Shown here one piece after another: positions 1-5,786 of a stretch of 6,651 nucleotides of DNA; position 1 is the stretch's first letter, and every line of letters starts with the position of its first letter. A program made the position numbers and the translations under genes. The stretch spans positions 1 to 6,651 of the forward strand of contig JAFYQY010000067.1 in the NCBI GenBank assembly GCA_017559685.1, written 5' to 3'. Below the pieces are notes generated by a model that ran no database searches, was not told where the DNA came from, and saw only the letters and a list, made by a program, of their open reading frames with translations. The DNA comes from Alistipes sp. (GTDB lineage: Bacteria; Bacteroidota; Bacteroidia; Bacteroidales; Rikenellaceae).

Positions 1-106
1 TCGCAACTGTCCAAACGTTTCCCCTTGAACCAAAGTTACCCTTGGCAAGCTTCAAAACCTTTTTTCTTCTTGCGCGTGATGCGACAGCATTTACTGAACG
101 TGGCAT
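1..106 (-). CDS. rplT: 50S ribosomal protein L20, N-terminal part (cut by window edge)
   Basis: L20 is an early-assembly protein of the large ribosomal subunit that binds 23S rRNA and in several bacteria represses its own operon. Only the first 35 codons are here, read leftward from an ATG at 106-104. The translation begins [19 protein letters not shown] and continues [14 protein letters not shown], which matches the basic N-terminal extension of L20 (the family pattern is roughly R...ARxRRKKxLKxAKGxxG). The gene follows rpmI on the same strand, the standard order, but across a 109-nt spacer that is long for two ribosomal protein genes and contains a foldable hairpin. The rest of the gene lies beyond the left edge, so integrity cannot be judged. 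Confidence 0.95.
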   Translation of the reverse strand, partial: MPRSVNAVASRARRKKVLKLAKGNFGSRGNVWTVA

Positions 107-124
107 AGTTTAAAAGTTTTTGAT

Positions 125-175
125 GAGATTCACAGCGGTACGATTCTCTCGCACTCTTTAGGGCTGTTTCACCTC
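125..175 (-). promoter_or_regulatory. Candidate structured leader of rplT in the rpmI-rplT spacer
   Basis: Read on the minus strand, the spacer can fold into a nested stem. An inner six-pair hairpin GUGCGA / UCGUAC (one G-U pair) closes a five-base GAGAA loop at 138-154. It sits inside a five-pair stem ACAGC / GCUGU (163-167 with 132-136), and then GAG / CUC (173-175 with 125-127). The structure ends about 18 nt before the rplT ATG, a place where it could control translation. L20 of Escherichia coli and Bacillus subtilis is known to bind its own mRNA at a site resembling its 23S rRNA target. That this hairpin plays that role here is inference. There is no U-tract directly after the stem, so it does not look like a terminator. 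Confidence 0.45.
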
Positions 176-215
176 GGTTAATAAATAATGTTAATTGTCG
201 AAACTGTGATTAAAA

Positions 216-410
216 TTACTTAACCAACAATTTCAAAAGCTTTGGCTCGTCTACGCTCGATACGATGCCCGAGTGGCAGAGGTTGCGCTTTTGCTTTGTA
301 GTCTTTTTGGTCAGGATGTGACTGTGATAAGCGTGCTTACGCTTGATCTTACCTGTGCCGGTGAAAGAAAAACGCTTCTTTGCAGCGGCATTTGTTTTCA
401 TCTTTGGCAT
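216..410 (-). CDS. rpmI: 50S ribosomal protein L35
   Basis: This 64-residue basic protein of the large subunit has the normal family length. It starts [14 protein letters not shown], the highly conserved L35 opening, followed by the [16 protein letters not shown] segment and a C-terminal part rich in Lys and Arg ([11 protein letters not shown]), all typical of bacterial L35. The ATG at 410-408 is chosen because MPKMKT is the standard N-terminus; the second Met, three codons in, would cut it. The gene is first in its transcription unit: a TAnnTTTG promoter lies about 38 nt upstream and rplT follows. The initiation-factor gene infC, which commonly precedes rpmI, is not upstream; the next gene there is divergent. 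Confidence 0.97.
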   Translation of the reverse strand: MPKMKTNAAAKKRFSFTGTGKIKRKHAYHSHILTKKTTKQKRNLCHSGIVSSVDEPKLLKLLVK

Positions 411-447
411 AATCGTAAAAATGTTTAATTAGTTAATAAATAGCCCG

Positions 448-455
448 CAAAGGTA
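448..455 (-). promoter_or_regulatory. Bacteroidota-type -7 promoter element for rpmI-rplT
   Basis: On the minus strand this reads TACCTTTG, an exact match to the TAnnTTTG -7 motif used by the primary sigma factor of Bacteroidota. Transcription would begin near 441, giving a leader of about 30 nt before the rpmI ATG. No clean TTTG -33 box is visible at the expected distance. Instead a T9A8 tract (460-476) lies just upstream on this strand; such bent A/T tracts often accompany strong ribosomal promoters. The -33 weakness and the start site are inferences. Confidence 0.7.
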
Positions 456-580
456 AGCATTTTTTTTTAAAAAAAAGAGTTTGAAATGTTTTTTCATAAA
501 AATAGCCGATTTATTCCTCGAAAAAGCGATAAGTTTAGAGTAGTTTTGGGCTTCGATATTTCCGATTACCGATTTTTTAG

Positions 581-588
581 TATCTTTG
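581..588 (+). promoter_or_regulatory. Bacteroidota-type -7 promoter element for the antiporter operon
   Basis: The sequence TATCTTTG matches TAnnTTTG exactly, with only a partial -33 (TTT at 559-561) about 19 nt upstream. The inferred start of transcription is near 594-596, leaving a leader of about 20 nt before the ATG at 616. The motif rules out the in-frame TTG at 586 as the start codon, because that codon sits inside the promoter element. It is back to back with the rpmI promoter, about 125 bp apart, so 411-615 is a divergent promoter region. Confidence 0.7.
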
Positions 589-615
589 CAGATTGGAAAC
601 ATCGATTTGGAAAAT

Positions 616-1560
616 ATGGAATATTTGTATCTTTTGCTTTGTCTTGTGGCTATCGTTTTCAGCGCCGATTGGCTAGTGGCTGGAGCCGTAACCATTGCGA
701 AGCGTTTCAAGATATCGGACTTCGTAATCGGAGCAGTAATCGTAGGTGTGGGAACTTCGTTCCCAGAGCTTGTCGTAAGTTCGATTGGCGCCATTGGGGG
801 CAACGCCGATATCGCCATCGGAAATGTTGTAGGCTCGAATATCTTCAACGTCTTGGGCATCCTCGGTTTGACCGTCTTACTTATGCCGGTTGCCGTATCA
901 AAGGAGAATAAACGATTCGACTTGCCGTTGTGCATTGGTCTCTCGGTGCTCACGTTATTGTTGGTATTCAACTTCTTTACAGGTGGCGAGGCCATCATCA
1001 GTCGCATCGACGGTTTGATCTTGCTCGCCTTCTTCGCACTCTTTATGTATATGTCGTTGCGAGGAGGCAAAAAGGATAAGGTCGTATCAGACGAGGTTAT
1101 CTCGAATAAACAGCTGACTTTCGGCATTACAAAGGGTGTAGTTGGTCTTGCAGGCCTTATTATCTCGAGCCGATTCTTCCTCGACAACGCCATCCTTATC
1201 GCCGAGTCGTGGGGAGTAAATCAGGCTTTTATCGCTATCACTCTCGTGGCGTGCGGTACATCGTTGCCAGAGTTGGCGGCCTCGCTCGTTGCGGCGGCGA
1301 AGAAGAATACGCAGTTGGCTTTGGGCAACGTTATCGGTTCGAACATCTTCAACCTCACGTTGATTCTCGGCACTGCTTCGCAGATTACCCCGCTTACAAG
1401 TTCGGGCATCACCGCTATCGACTACGCTGTGATGATTTTCGCTGCTGTAGTACCTTTGGCACTCGGCTTCAGAGGTAAGTTGAATCGTTGGGCAGGAGCA
1501 TTGTTATTCGCCTGCTTCGTCGCATACAACTACTACCTTATTGCTAACGCAAATTTATAA
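616..1560 (+). CDS. Calcium/sodium antiporter of the CaCA superfamily (YrbG-like)
   Basis: This 314-residue inner-membrane protein should exchange Na+ (or another monovalent cation) for Ca2+. It shows the two inverted alpha-repeats that define the family: repeat 1 has GTSFPEL (residues 46-52) and GNVVGSNIFN (69-78), and repeat 2 has CGTSLPEL (213-220) and GNVIGSNIFN (237-246). The Glu of each TS(F/L)PEL motif is a known cation-binding residue and both are intact. About ten hydrophobic segments flank the motifs, with a charged loop near residues 150-165 between the halves. The length is close to the usual 310-330. The ATG at 616 is preferred over the TTG at 586, which lies in the promoter. DUF3127 follows after 18 nt, so co-transcription is likely. 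The transported ion is inferred from the family; K+ dependence cannot be told. Confidence 0.93.
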   Translation: MEYLYLLLCLVAIVFSADWLVAGAVTIAKRFKISDFVIGAVIVGVGTSFPELVVSSIGAIGGNADIAIGNVVGSNIFNVLGILGLTVLLMPVAVSKENKRFDLPLCIGLSVLTLLLVFNFFTGGEAIISRIDGLILLAFFALFMYMSLRGGKKDKVVSDEVISNKQLTFGITKGVVGLAGLIISSRFFLDNAILIAESWGVNQAFIAITLVACGTSLPELAASLVAAAKKNTQLALGNVIGSNIFNLTLILGTASQITPLTSSGITAIDYAVMIFAAVVPLALGFRGKLNRWAGALLFACFVAYNYYLIANANL

Positions 1561-1578
1561 CTAAAAAATAATAGAACT

Positions 1579-1992
1579 ATGGATTTTGTATTTGAAGGAA
1601 TTGTATTCGCTATTTTGCCTGAGCAGAGTGGAACTTCGGCTCGTGGCGAGTGGCACAACCAGAACGTGGTGTTCGAGATGCAGACCGCATCGCCATATCC
1701 ACGCAAGGTGAGCGTTAAGTTTTTCAACAAGCGTGACGAGGTTGCTCGTCTCGTTGTAGGTGCCGCCTACAAGGTCACTTTCGACGTTGAGTCTCGTGAG
1801 TATCAGGGTCGTTGGTACACCGACGTTGTAGGTCGTCGCATCGAGCCGAAGGAGGCTGCACAGGTGGCACAGGCTCAGTACAGCGAGCCACTTCCAACTG
1901 TTGCTCCAGCTGCACCCGCTGCTGCACCAATGCCAACCGAGGAGCCTATGATGACTGCACAGAGCGCAGCGATTGACGATCTCCCATTCTAA
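1579..1992 (+). CDS. DUF3127 protein, small OB-like domain with SSB-like acidic tip
   Basis: This 137-residue cytoplasmic protein resembles DUF3127, a family found almost only in Bacteroidota and without an assigned function. The folded part (about residues 1-90) reads as alternating beta-strands: MDFVFEGIVFAILPEQSG, QNVVFEMQT, KVSVKFFNKRDEVARL, AYKVTFDVESREYQGRWYTDVVGRRIE. The pattern is consistent with an OB-type fold. Residues 91-130 are a low-complexity linker rich in Ala, Pro and Gln. The last residues are AIDDLPF, closely like the DDDIPF tip by which single-stranded DNA-binding protein recruits repair and replication enzymes. There is no signal peptide. It lies 18 nt after the antiporter and 41 nt before the phosphoesterase, with no TAnnTTTG promoter of its own. 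A DNA-binding role is inference. Confidence 0.85.
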   Translation: MDFVFEGIVFAILPEQSGTSARGEWHNQNVVFEMQTASPYPRKVSVKFFNKRDEVARLVVGAAYKVTFDVESREYQGRWYTDVVGRRIEPKEAAQVAQAQYSEPLPTVAPAAPAAAPMPTEEPMMTAQSAAIDDLPF

Positions 1993-2033
1993 GCATTCGA
2001 ACAAACCGAAACTAACACTAAAACACAAAAAAA

Positions 2034-4892
2034 ATGAAAAATTTGAGAAGACTCTCATTGCTTCTTGTGTTCCTGCTCTCGATTGTAGCAGTCTACGCAG
2101 GAGGTATCAGCAACGCAAAGGATTTGGTTGCATTTGCAAAGGCCATCAATAAGGGCGAGGATATCTCGAAGTGGCGCAACGAGAAGGGCGCTGTATGCCT
2201 TGAGGCCGATATCGATATGGCGAAAGTGAAGAAGTGGGCACCTATCAAGGAGTTCAAGGGCACTTTCGATGGTCAGGGACACGCACTCCTCAACTGGAAG
2301 ACCAAGCAGGGTTTGTTTGAGCTTTTGGGCGAGAATGGCGTGATTAAGAATCTCCGTATCGATGCTTCGTGTAAGATGACTGTTTCGACAAAGTGCGAGC
2401 AGGTTATCTCGGGTTTTATCGTCAATGTAAACAAGGGCACCATCAGCAACTGCGAGAATGGCGGTAGCATTAAGTACGTTGGCACCTACACCGAGAAGCA
2501 CATCTACATCGGAGGTGTGGCTGGTCAGAACGGATATGTTATCACCGACTCGAAGAATAGCGGTATCATCGACGCTGAGTTGTTCATCGTATCGGCAAAC
2601 AAGGGTTTGAGCATCAGCATCGGAGGTATTGCGGGTTCAACAATTCCAAAGGGAAGCCGTATCATCACCATCAACCGTTGCGAGAACTCGGGCCCAATCG
2701 TCTACAAGGGCGACGCTCCACGCACATATATCGCAGGTATCGTTGGTTATTCGGGTAAAGCTGGTGTGCGCTACTGCGTAAACAAGGGCGGCGTATCGGT
2801 AAAGAGCGAGCCAGGTAACCCAGACGTAAAGGTAGGTTACAGCAATGTGGCGGGTGTTGTAGCGCAGACTACTCAGCACGTTCAGTGCTGCGACAACTTC
2901 GGCAAGATTAAGGTAAGCGGCGTTCACTCATCATACGCAGGTGGTATCTGCGCAGTAATGAACGCTAACCGCAACATTATCGGCTGTTCAAACTACGGCG
3001 AGGTTTCGTCTGACGCCCCTATTGCTTCGAACTTCGCAGGTATCTTGGGTGCTTCGGGCGACGGTGCAATTCTTTGCAACTGTAACAACTACGGTACAAT
3101 CTCGTTCAAGGGCACCACTTGTAAGAAGGATTCGCAGATGGGCGGTGTGGCAGGTTACATCTTCAGCAAGAAGAATACAAAATATGGCTCACGCTTGCTC
3201 CGTTGCAACAATATGGGTAAGATTTCGAGCGACCTCTCAAGCAATAAGCTCAACATCGGTGGCGTTATCGGTCGTATCCGTGGTTCGGAGACCGGCAAAA
3301 TCGTAGTCGAGGATTGCGCAAACAAGGGCGAGATTTCGGCTGACGGTTGCCGTGTAGGCGACATCACTTCACGCCACTCGCACACCACTATCAAGGGCGA
3401 CTATTTCCACAACAATATAGCACAGCCTGTAGCTGAGGCCAAGGGTGACAAGAACCTCTTTGGTCGTGTAACAACCACCTCGGGCGAGCCTGTTGTCGGA
3501 GCGGTTATTTCGGATGGCGAGTTCTGCGTTGAGACCAACGCCGAGGGCTACTACGAGATTAAGTCTAACCTCGCTGCTGCTCGCTTCGTGACTATCTCAA
3601 CCCCTGCCGAGTACAAGCTATCATTCCGCAAGAGTGTACCGCAGAACTTCCTTCGCATACCTCGTCACGCAAAGGCTGTCGAGGCTAACTTCGTGCTCGA
3701 GAAGCGTGAGAAGTCTACCGACAAGTACACCGTTGTAATGATTGGCGACCCACAGATCAAGGGTTACAAGGTGGATAGCGCAGCTCACAAGCTCCGCAAC
3801 TACATCTACCCTGATATCGTGGCACTTGGCGAGAAGAAGGCTGCAAACGAGGGCGAGTTCTTCGCAATCAACCTCGGCGACTTGGTATTCAACGATATGG
3901 CAAAGTTGTACGACTACGTGGATGTTATCTCGGATAGCAACATCCCTATGTTCCACGCTATCGGTAACCACGACCACGATCAGACCACCTTCCTCGAGAC
4001 TAAGTTCGGTACTGCACACTTCGAGGAGTTCCTCACTCCGACATACTACTCATTCAACGTGGGTAAGATTCACTACGTTATCGTGAACGATATCTCGTTC
4101 GCACGCAAGCTCCACAAGCAGAAGTATCGTCTCGGTTTGGAGCATTCGCACTACAAGTGGTTGGAGCGAGACTTGAAGTTCGTACCAAAGGATCACACTA
4201 TCGTAATTTGCGGTCACGCTCAGCTCTTCCGCACATTCGGTGGCAAGGGTAAGGATGTTGATAGCAAGAAGCATCTCTCGTACGCTCGCTACTCGAAGTT
4301 GCTCTCGCAGTACGCACGAGTATACTCGTGGTCGGGTCACTACCACTACAACTTCGGTTACGACTACTCGAACTCTACAAACGAGGCTCACGCACCGTTG
4401 AAGAATATCAACAGCATCTGCGTAGCTCGTACTTGCGGTGGTTTGCACTGCAACCGTGATCTCTACAACGACGGTACCCCTAACGGCTATATGGTTATGG
4501 AGGTAAACGGCGACAAGGTTGAGTGGTACTACAAGTCTATCGGTCACGAGCGTGACTACCAGATGCACATCTACGCACCACAGCGCACAGGTGGCGAGTT
4601 GGTTAAGGTTAATATCTGGAACTGGTCGAAGGATCATTGGACAACACCTGAGTGGTGGGAGAATGGCGTTAAGGTGGGCAATATGACTCACAAGTACGAG
4701 AAGGACATTGCCTTCCTCGAGGATCACGCCGTTAAGGGCCCTCACACTTTGGGCAAGAGCACCGACGACAAGGCTCGCCCTTACAACGCTCACGGTATGT
4801 TCCACATCAAGCCAAGCGAGGGTGTTCGCTCGGGCGAGGTGCGTGTAACCGACAACTTCGGCGTTACCTATATCGAGAAGATTGAGTGGTAA
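2034..4892 (+). CDS. Exported beta-helix repeat / calcineurin-like phosphoesterase fusion
   Basis: This 952-residue protein should hydrolyse a phosphoester outside the cytoplasm; the substrate is unknown. A signal peptide (MKNLRRL, hydrophobic core, cleavage near VYA/GG at 22-23) has no lipobox Cys. Residues 25-110 look like the cap of a GLUG-type repeat domain (WAPIKEFKGTFDGQGHALLNW). Residues 126-434 carry nine repeats of about 30-40 residues, predicted beta-helix. Residues 475-556 form a carboxypeptidase-regulatory-like or MetallophosN beta-domain. Residues 565-775 are the metallophosphatase core: GDPQ (571-574), NLGD (613-616), GNHDHD (644-649), CGH (726-728) and SGHYH (767-771). The usual DxH is DPQ, as in CPPED1-type enzymes. 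Residues about 790-952 match a MetallophosC-like tail. Relatives with only the last three domains are near 480 residues, so the repeat half is an addition. A terminator follows 20 nt after the stop. Confidence 0.88.
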   Translation: MKNLRRLSLLLVFLLSIVAVYAGGISNAKDLVAFAKAINKGEDISKWRNEKGAVCLEADIDMAKVKKWAPIKEFKGTFDGQGHALLNWKTKQGLFELLGENGVIKNLRIDASCKMTVSTKCEQVISGFIVNVNKGTISNCENGGSIKYVGTYTEKHIYIGGVAGQNGYVITDSKNSGIIDAELFIVSANKGLSISIGGIAGSTIPKGSRIITINRCENSGPIVYKGDAPRTYIAGIVGYSGKAGVRYCVNKGGVSVKSEPGNPDVKVGYSNVAGVVAQTTQHVQCCDNFGKIKVSGVHSSYAGGICAVMNANRNIIGCSNYGEVSSDAPIASNFAGILGASGDGAILCNCNNYGTISFKGTTCKKDSQMGGVAGYIFSKKNTKYGSRLLRCNNMGKISSDLSSNKLNIGGVIGRIRGSETGKIVVEDCANKGEISADGCRVGDITSRHSHTTIKGDYFHNNIAQPVAEAKGDKNLFGRVTTTSGEPVVGAVISDGEFCVETNAEGYYEIKSNLAAARFVTISTPAEYKLSFRKSVPQNFLRIPRHAKAVEANFVLEKREKSTDKYTVVMIGDPQIKGYKVDSAAHKLRNYIYPDIVALGEKKAANEGEFFAINLGDLVFNDMAKLYDYVDVISDSNIPMFHAIGNHDHDQTTFLETKFGTAHFEEFLTPTYYSFNVGKIHYVIVNDISFARKLHKQKYRLGLEHSHYKWLERDLKFVPKDHTIVICGHAQLFRTFGGKGKDVDSKKHLSYARYSKLLSQYARVYSWSGHYHYNFGYDYSNSTNEAHAPLKNINSICVARTCGGLHCNRDLYNDGTPNGYMVMEVNGDKVEWYYKSIGHERDYQMHIYAPQRTGGELVKVNIWNWSKDHWTTPEWWENGVKVGNMTHKYEKDIAFLEDHAVKGPHTLGKSTDDKARPYNAHGMFHIKPSEGVRSGEVRVTDNFGVTYIEKIEW
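2409..3335 (+). repeat. Nine GLUG-like protein repeats with a cysteine ladder
   Basis: These bases encode residues 126-434 of the fusion protein. Each unit follows roughly (I/V)xGG(I/V)xG, a variable loop, then xxCxNxGx(I/V). The units begin near residues 126, 159, 196, 233, 272, 302, 334, 369 and 408. Eight of nine have Cys at the same place (140, 216, 248, 286, 318, 350, 391, 428); the second has Ser173. In a right-handed beta-helix these would stack as one column. The DNA copies have diverged, so this is an old protein repeat, not a recent tandem duplication. Confidence 0.8.
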
Positions 4893-4911
4893 ATTAAATC
4901 ACACCATTTAT

Positions 4912-4950
4912 AAAAAAGAGTGCAGGAGCGTTTGTTCTTGCACTCTTTTT
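4912..4950 (+). terminator. Intrinsic terminator of the antiporter-DUF3127-phosphoesterase operon
   Basis: AAAAAGAGTGCA on the left pairs perfectly with TGCACTCTTTTT on the right, and the stem can extend inward through GGAGC / GTTCT using G-U pairs, leaving a small TTTG-containing loop. The right arm ends in five T's. It lies 20 nt after the phosphoesterase stop codon. The A-rich left arm would let it work, more weakly, on the opposite strand. The loop and right arm also hold part of the next gene's promoter. Confidence 0.85.
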
Positions 4951-4960
4951 CGTATATTTG
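4931..4960 (+). promoter_or_regulatory. Bacteroidota-type promoter of the DUF3575-like gene
   Basis: A TTTG -33 box (4931-4934) and a TATATTTG -7 box (4953-4960, matching TAnnTTTG) are separated by 18 nt, slightly short of the usual 19-21. Transcription would start near 4966-4968, giving a leader of about 16 nt to the ATG at 4983. The -33 box lies in the loop of the preceding terminator. This position rules out the GTG at 4920 as the start codon. Confidence 0.75.
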
Positions 4961-4982
4961 CATTAGAAAACCGAAGAAACCG

Positions 4983-5669
4983 ATGAAGAAAAAGATACTT
5001 TTCACCATAATTGCCGCACTCGCCATTGCGATGCCTATGGGTGCTAAAGGGCAGATTTATGCCAAGCTGAACGCCCTCTACGCCGTGGGTGGCGTTATCA
5101 ACCCACAGCTCGAATTTGTGGTTGGCCCCCACTCCTCTGTCTCTATCGACCCGATGTTCTCGCCCTACAAGAGCATAAGCATCGGCAAATACGAGAATAT
5201 ACACGCCCTATTCGGCATCCTACAAGCGGAGTACCGCTTCTACATCAAGCGTGAGGCTAAGGGTTTCTACGTGAGTGCCAATGCGGGTATGCAGGCGTTC
5301 GATATGACTCGCCCCTACCTATTTAGTAATGGTAAGGTTCTTTCGTTTGAGCGAGGTTTTGGTCGAGGCTTCGGTATGATGGCTGGTCTCGGTATCGGCT
5401 ACTCGCACCACTTCAAGGAGCGATGGGTTGTGGATGCCTTCTTCGCCTTCGACCGAATGTGGAGCTGGTACAACGACTACAATGCCGACGGCTCGATAAA
5501 CCTCTTCCCTCGCCACCAAAGAGAGCCTAAATTCCCCGACCCATTCAACGGCTCGGCCGAGTGGTTGCCATCAAAGATTGGCGTGTCGATAGGTTACAAG
5601 ATTTTCGATCCTTCGCTCAAGGGGACATCAGCCAAGCAACGCAAAATAGAGAAGATGCTGAGCGAGTAG
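4983..5669 (+). CDS. Exported DUF3575-like outer-membrane barrel protein
   Basis: This 228-residue protein most resembles the DUF3575 family, small predicted outer-membrane beta-barrels common in Bacteroidota; the function is unknown. It has a clear signal peptide (MKKKILFTIIAALAIAMPMG) with likely cleavage after AKG at residue 23. The mature part begins QIYAKLNALYAVGGVINPQLEFVVG and then alternates amphipathic strands with turns: SVSIDPMFSPY (52-62), ALFGILQAEYRFYI (75-88), GFYVSANAGMQAF (94-106), GFGMMAGLGIGYSHHF (129-144), WVVDAFFAFDRMW (148-160) and KIGVSIGYKIF (198-208). Such alternation suits a barrel of about eight strands. The ATG at 4983 is chosen because the earlier in-frame GTG at 4920 lies in a terminator and promoter. 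It has its own promoter and is a single-gene unit. The family assignment rests on pattern memory, not on a search. Confidence 0.75.
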   Translation: MKKKILFTIIAALAIAMPMGAKGQIYAKLNALYAVGGVINPQLEFVVGPHSSVSIDPMFSPYKSISIGKYENIHALFGILQAEYRFYIKREAKGFYVSANAGMQAFDMTRPYLFSNGKVLSFERGFGRGFGMMAGLGIGYSHHFKERWVVDAFFAFDRMWSWYNDYNADGSINLFPRHQREPKFPDPFNGSAEWLPSKIGVSIGYKIFDPSLKGTSAKQRKIEKMLSE

Positions 5670-5677
5670 AATTGAGA

Positions 5678-5745
5678 AATTAAAAATTAAGAATTAAAAA
5701 TTGCTCTCTACTAACTACTAACTACTAACTACTCTCTACTAACTA
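5678..5745. repeat. Heptanucleotide tandem repeat tract after the DUF3575-like gene
   Basis: The tract has two blocks with a 7-bp period. The first (5678-5703) is AATTAAA, AATTAAG, AATTAAA and a partial AATTG. The second (5704-5745) is six exact heptamers in the order CTCTCTA, CTAACTA, CTAACTA, CTAACTA, CTCTCTA, CTAACTA. It begins nine bases after the stop codon and runs into the left arm of the next terminator. No reading frame crosses it, so copy-number change would not shift a known gene. Confidence 0.9.
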
Positions 5746-5786
5746 AAGAAAAGAGTGACGACAAAGATGTCGTCACTCTTTTCTTT
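5745..5786. terminator. Perfect 19-bp bidirectional terminator hairpin
   Basis: The left arm (5745-5763) and right arm (5768-5786) are exactly complementary over 19 bp around an AAGA loop. The A/G-rich left end and T-rich right end give a U-tract on either strand. It stands between two convergent genes, the DUF3575-like gene (+) and the glycerol-3-phosphate dehydrogenase gene (-), and can end both transcripts. The outer part of the arms (AAAAGAGTG / CACTCTTTT) is the same as in the terminator at 4912-4950. Confidence 0.92.

Noticed and set aside
125..175. The rplT leader hairpin as a terminator or attenuator
   Set aside because: No run of U's follows the stem on the minus strand, so intrinsic termination is unlikely.
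586..615. Upstream TTG start adding ten residues to the antiporter
   Set aside because: The TTG lies inside the TATCTTTG promoter element, so it would not be transcribed; ATG at 616 gives a normal YrbG-like N-terminus.
429..1193. Antisense open frame of 254 codons covering the antiporter and divergent promoter region
   Set aside because: It overlaps the strong CaCA signatures on the plus strand, crosses the promoter region and has no recognisable domain.
1993..2033. Separate promoter for the phosphoesterase gene
   Set aside because: The 41-nt gap is A-rich but has no TAnnTTTG motif; co-transcription with the two genes before it is simpler.
1561..2058. Antisense open frame opposite the DUF3127 gene
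   Set aside because: The translation is Cys/Leu/Trp-rich without domain features and lies opposite a conserved family; it is a shadow frame.
2034..2106. Lipoprotein signal in the phosphoesterase fusion
   Set aside because: The signal region ends in VYAGG with no Cys at the cleavage site, so a standard type I signal peptide is the better call.
4050..4805. Long antisense open frame of 251 codons opposite the phosphoesterase
   Set aside because: It is fully inside a well-supported gene, resembles no family I know, and is explained by the strong codon bias of the sense gene, which leaves few stops on the other strand.
4920..4982. GTG start extending the DUF3575-like protein by 21 residues
   Set aside because: The extension is translated terminator and promoter sequence, and it would bury the signal peptide that starts at the ATG at 4983.
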